From positions 1 to 6,728 of the forward strand of contig CAKQPT010000058.1 of assembly GCA_934270345.1 (NCBI GenBank): 6,728 nucleotides of DNA, in the 5' to 3' direction. Under the pieces are notes generated by a model. The model did no database searches, had not been told where the DNA came from, and worked only from the letters and a program-made list of their open reading frames with translations. This document shows positions 5,132 through 6,728 of the stretch, one piece after another; positions within the stretch are counted from its first letter, which is position 1; each line of letters begins with the position of its first letter. This DNA is from an uncultured Oribacterium sp. GTDB taxonomy: Bacteria; Bacillota; Clostridia; Lachnospirales; Lachnospiraceae. A program made the translations under genes and the position numbers.

Positions 5132-6728
5132 TCAGGCCTGCCCGCCCTGCAGGATTTCGTAGATGCGCGCCATGTCGAGCGACGCCCTGAGCGCCGCGCT
5201 CAGCTTCGCAAACTGCGCTTCCTTGAATGCTTCATAGTTTACGACCTCGCGGTCCCCGGGGTCAATGCCTTTTCGTCGACACAGTCGCTCCACGAAAGCG
5301 TTCCGAAGCCCGTCACTGTCGAAGAAGCCATGCAGGTAGGTGCCGAAGACATTGCCCTCCTGTGCATAGATGCAGCTCTCCGACGGACGGCCGGTCGTGG
5401 CCGAAGCGGATGCCGAACCTGCCGAGGCCATGGCACCGCCCTGCCCGGCCAGCTGCAGATCCAACGCGTCCGGCGCATCGCCCCGCGGCCCCACATCGGT
5501 TGTGCGGTGGTCCGGCGTCGTGCGCCCCATGTGGATCTCGTAACCGTCAACGCGCCGGCCGTTCAGCGCCGCGAACTCGCCCGTGAGGTCCTCGAGCACG
5601 AGGCTCGTCTGCGTCCGGGTCTTCTCCGCCTCAAATTCCGTGCGGAGCGGCAGGAGCCCGAGGCCCCGCGCACAGGCCCCCGCTGGTCCTTCCACGCCCC
5701 CGGCATCGATGACTGCGGTGCCGAGCATCTGAAACCCGCCGCAGATGCCGACGATCAGCGTGCCGCGCGCCTGCTTCTGCAGGATCTTTGCCTCGAGACC
5801 GGTGCTCCGCAGCCAGTCGAGGTCGCGGATCGTGCTCTTCGTGCCCGGCAGAATCAGCACATCCGGCTCCCCGAGCTCACGCACGCTCGACACATAGCGG
5901 ACCGAAACGCCCGGTTCCGTCGCGAGCGCCGTGAAATCCGTGAAATTACTGATGCGTGGCAGACGGATCACCGCGATATCGATGCCACCCTCCGCCTGTC
6001 GCCGCTCGAGCGCCGTCGACAGCGAATCCTCGTCCTCCAGCGCGACATCGAGATACGGCACCACGCCGAGCACCGCCTTGCCGGTCCGCGCCTCGAGGAT
6101 GTCGAGCCCCGGATCGAGGATCGTCTTGTCGCCGCGGAACTTGTTGATGATGAGGCCCTGAATCCGCGCCCGCTCCTCCGGCTCCAGCAGCTCGATCGTC
6201 CCGAGCAGCTGCGCAAATACACCGCCGCGGTCGATGTCCCCGACCAGCAGCACCGGCGCATCCGCGATCGCCGCCATGCCCATATTGACGAGGTCGTCCT
6301 CCCGAAGATTCACCTCCGCCGGACTCCCCGCACCCTCGATCACGATGATGTCATACTCCGCCGCAAGCGATTCGTAGGTCTCACGCACGACCGGCAGCAG
6401 CGCCCGCTTGTTGCGATAGTATTCGCGGGCCGTCATATTGCCCTGCGCCACCCCGCGCACGATCACCTGCGAGCCGACATCCGTGGTCGGCTTCAGCAGA
6501 ATCGGATTCATCCGCGCATCCGGGCCAATGCCGGCGGCCTCTGCCTGAACGACCTGCGCGCGACCCATCTCGAGCCCCTCATCCGTGATGAAGCTGTTGA
6601 GCGCCATGTTCTGTGCCTTAAACGGGGCGACCCGGTAGCCGTCCTCATGGAAGATGCGGCAGAGCCCCGCCACCAGCAGACTCTTCCCCGCGTTCGACAT
6701 CGTGCCCTGCACCATGATCGCACGCGCG
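5132..6728 (-). CDS. cobQ: Cobyric acid synthase (5' end beyond the window)
   Basis: A glutamine- and ATP-dependent amidotransferase that amidates carboxyls b, d, e and g of adenosylcobyrinic a,c-diamide to give adenosylcobyric acid (CobQ/CbiP). The open frame runs to the window edge. Upstream of the in-frame ATG at 6713-6715 it reads Ala-Arg-Ala-Ile, which matches the usual N-terminus (ARAIMVQGTMSNAGKS), so the true start lies past 6728. Numbering from that ATG, the N-terminal P-loop-like domain has GTMSNAGKS (4-12), VIEGAGSPAE (125-134) and VGDIDRGGVF (158-167). The C-terminal triad-type glutaminase domain has nucleophile Cys325 in GICGGFQMLG and His462 in GTYLHGFFD. The segment at about 401-447, between GYEIHMGRT and the His motif, is unusually long and contains a Gly/Ala/Ser-rich run. 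It is the upstream member of the cobQ-cobO-cbiC set, and any riboswitch or promoter would lie outside the window. Confidence 0.95.
   Translation of the reverse strand, partial: ARAIMVQGTMSNAGKSLLVAGLCRIFHEDGYRVAPFKAQNMALNSFITDEGLEMGRAQVVQAEAAGIGPDARMNPILLKPTTDVGSQVIVRGVAQGNMTAREYYRNKRALLPVVRETYESLAAEYDIIVIEGAGSPAEVNLREDDLVNMGMAAIADAPVLLVGDIDRGGVFAQLLGTIELLEPEERARIQGLIINKFRGDKTILDPGLDILEARTGKAVLGVVPYLDVALEDEDSLSTALERRQAEGGIDIAVIRLPRISNFTDFTALATEPGVSVRYVSSVRELGEPDVLILPGTKSTIRDLDWLRSTGLEAKILQKQARGTLIVGICGGFQMLGTAVIDAGGVEGPAGACARGLGLLPLRTEFEAEKTRTQTSLVLEDLTGEFAALNGRRVDGYEIHMGRTTPDHRTTDVGPRGDAPDALDLQLAGQGGAMASAGSASASATTGRPSESCIYAQEGNVFGTYLHGFFDSDGLRNAFVERLCRRKGIDPGDREVVNYEAFKEAQFAKLSAALRASLDMARIYEILQGGQA

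Overview
The window is GC-rich bacterial DNA. All six supportable genes lie on the minus strand, so transcription runs from the right edge towards the left. Purine-rich ribosome-binding sites, GC-biased third codon positions and the style of the cobalamin proteins suggest an anaerobic Gram-positive. A GC-rich clostridium (Lachnospiraceae-like) is my best guess and a coriobacterium is possible. No rRNA or other taxonomic marker is present, so this is tentative.

Right part (about 3740-6728): three late-stage cobalamin genes in order of transcription. They are cobyric acid synthase (cobQ/cbiP, whose 5' end lies just beyond the window), the corrinoid adenosyltransferase cobO, and precorrin-8X/cobalt-precorrin-8 methylmutase cbiC (GTG start, Shine-Dalgarno overlapping the cobO stop). 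In pathway order, CbiC makes the (hydrogeno)cobyrinate skeleton, CobO attaches the adenosyl ligand to the a,c-diamide, and CobQ adds the remaining four peripheral amides. They are probably the tail of a longer operon.

Middle (3435-3739): a gene-free stretch of about 305 bases, almost entirely filled by one 235-base fold-back element. It has 31-base terminal inverted repeats (30 of 31 complementary), further nested complementary arms and a 5-base apical loop. It starts 12 bases after the cbiC stop and ends about 58 bases before the next start codon. It looks like a MITE-type element or a long structured RNA, and I do not recognise the family.

Left part (about 12-3434): three genes outside the cobalamin pathway. 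First is a Lon-like AAA+ ATPase that lacks the Lon protease domain and has Asn in place of the Walker B Asp. Next is a six-helix membrane protein resembling the Pr6Pr family. Last is an S51 (dipeptidase E-like) serine peptidase with an added C-terminal membrane helix. A strong rho-independent terminator at 12-43 closes the block. A palindromic repeat with core GGGGTCAGACCCC occurs three times. Two 31-base direct copies sit at the 3' ends of the membrane-protein and peptidase genes and so bracket the peptidase gene; a third, inverted copy sits just upstream of the peptidase start. Whether the ATPase, membrane protein and peptidase work together is an open inference.
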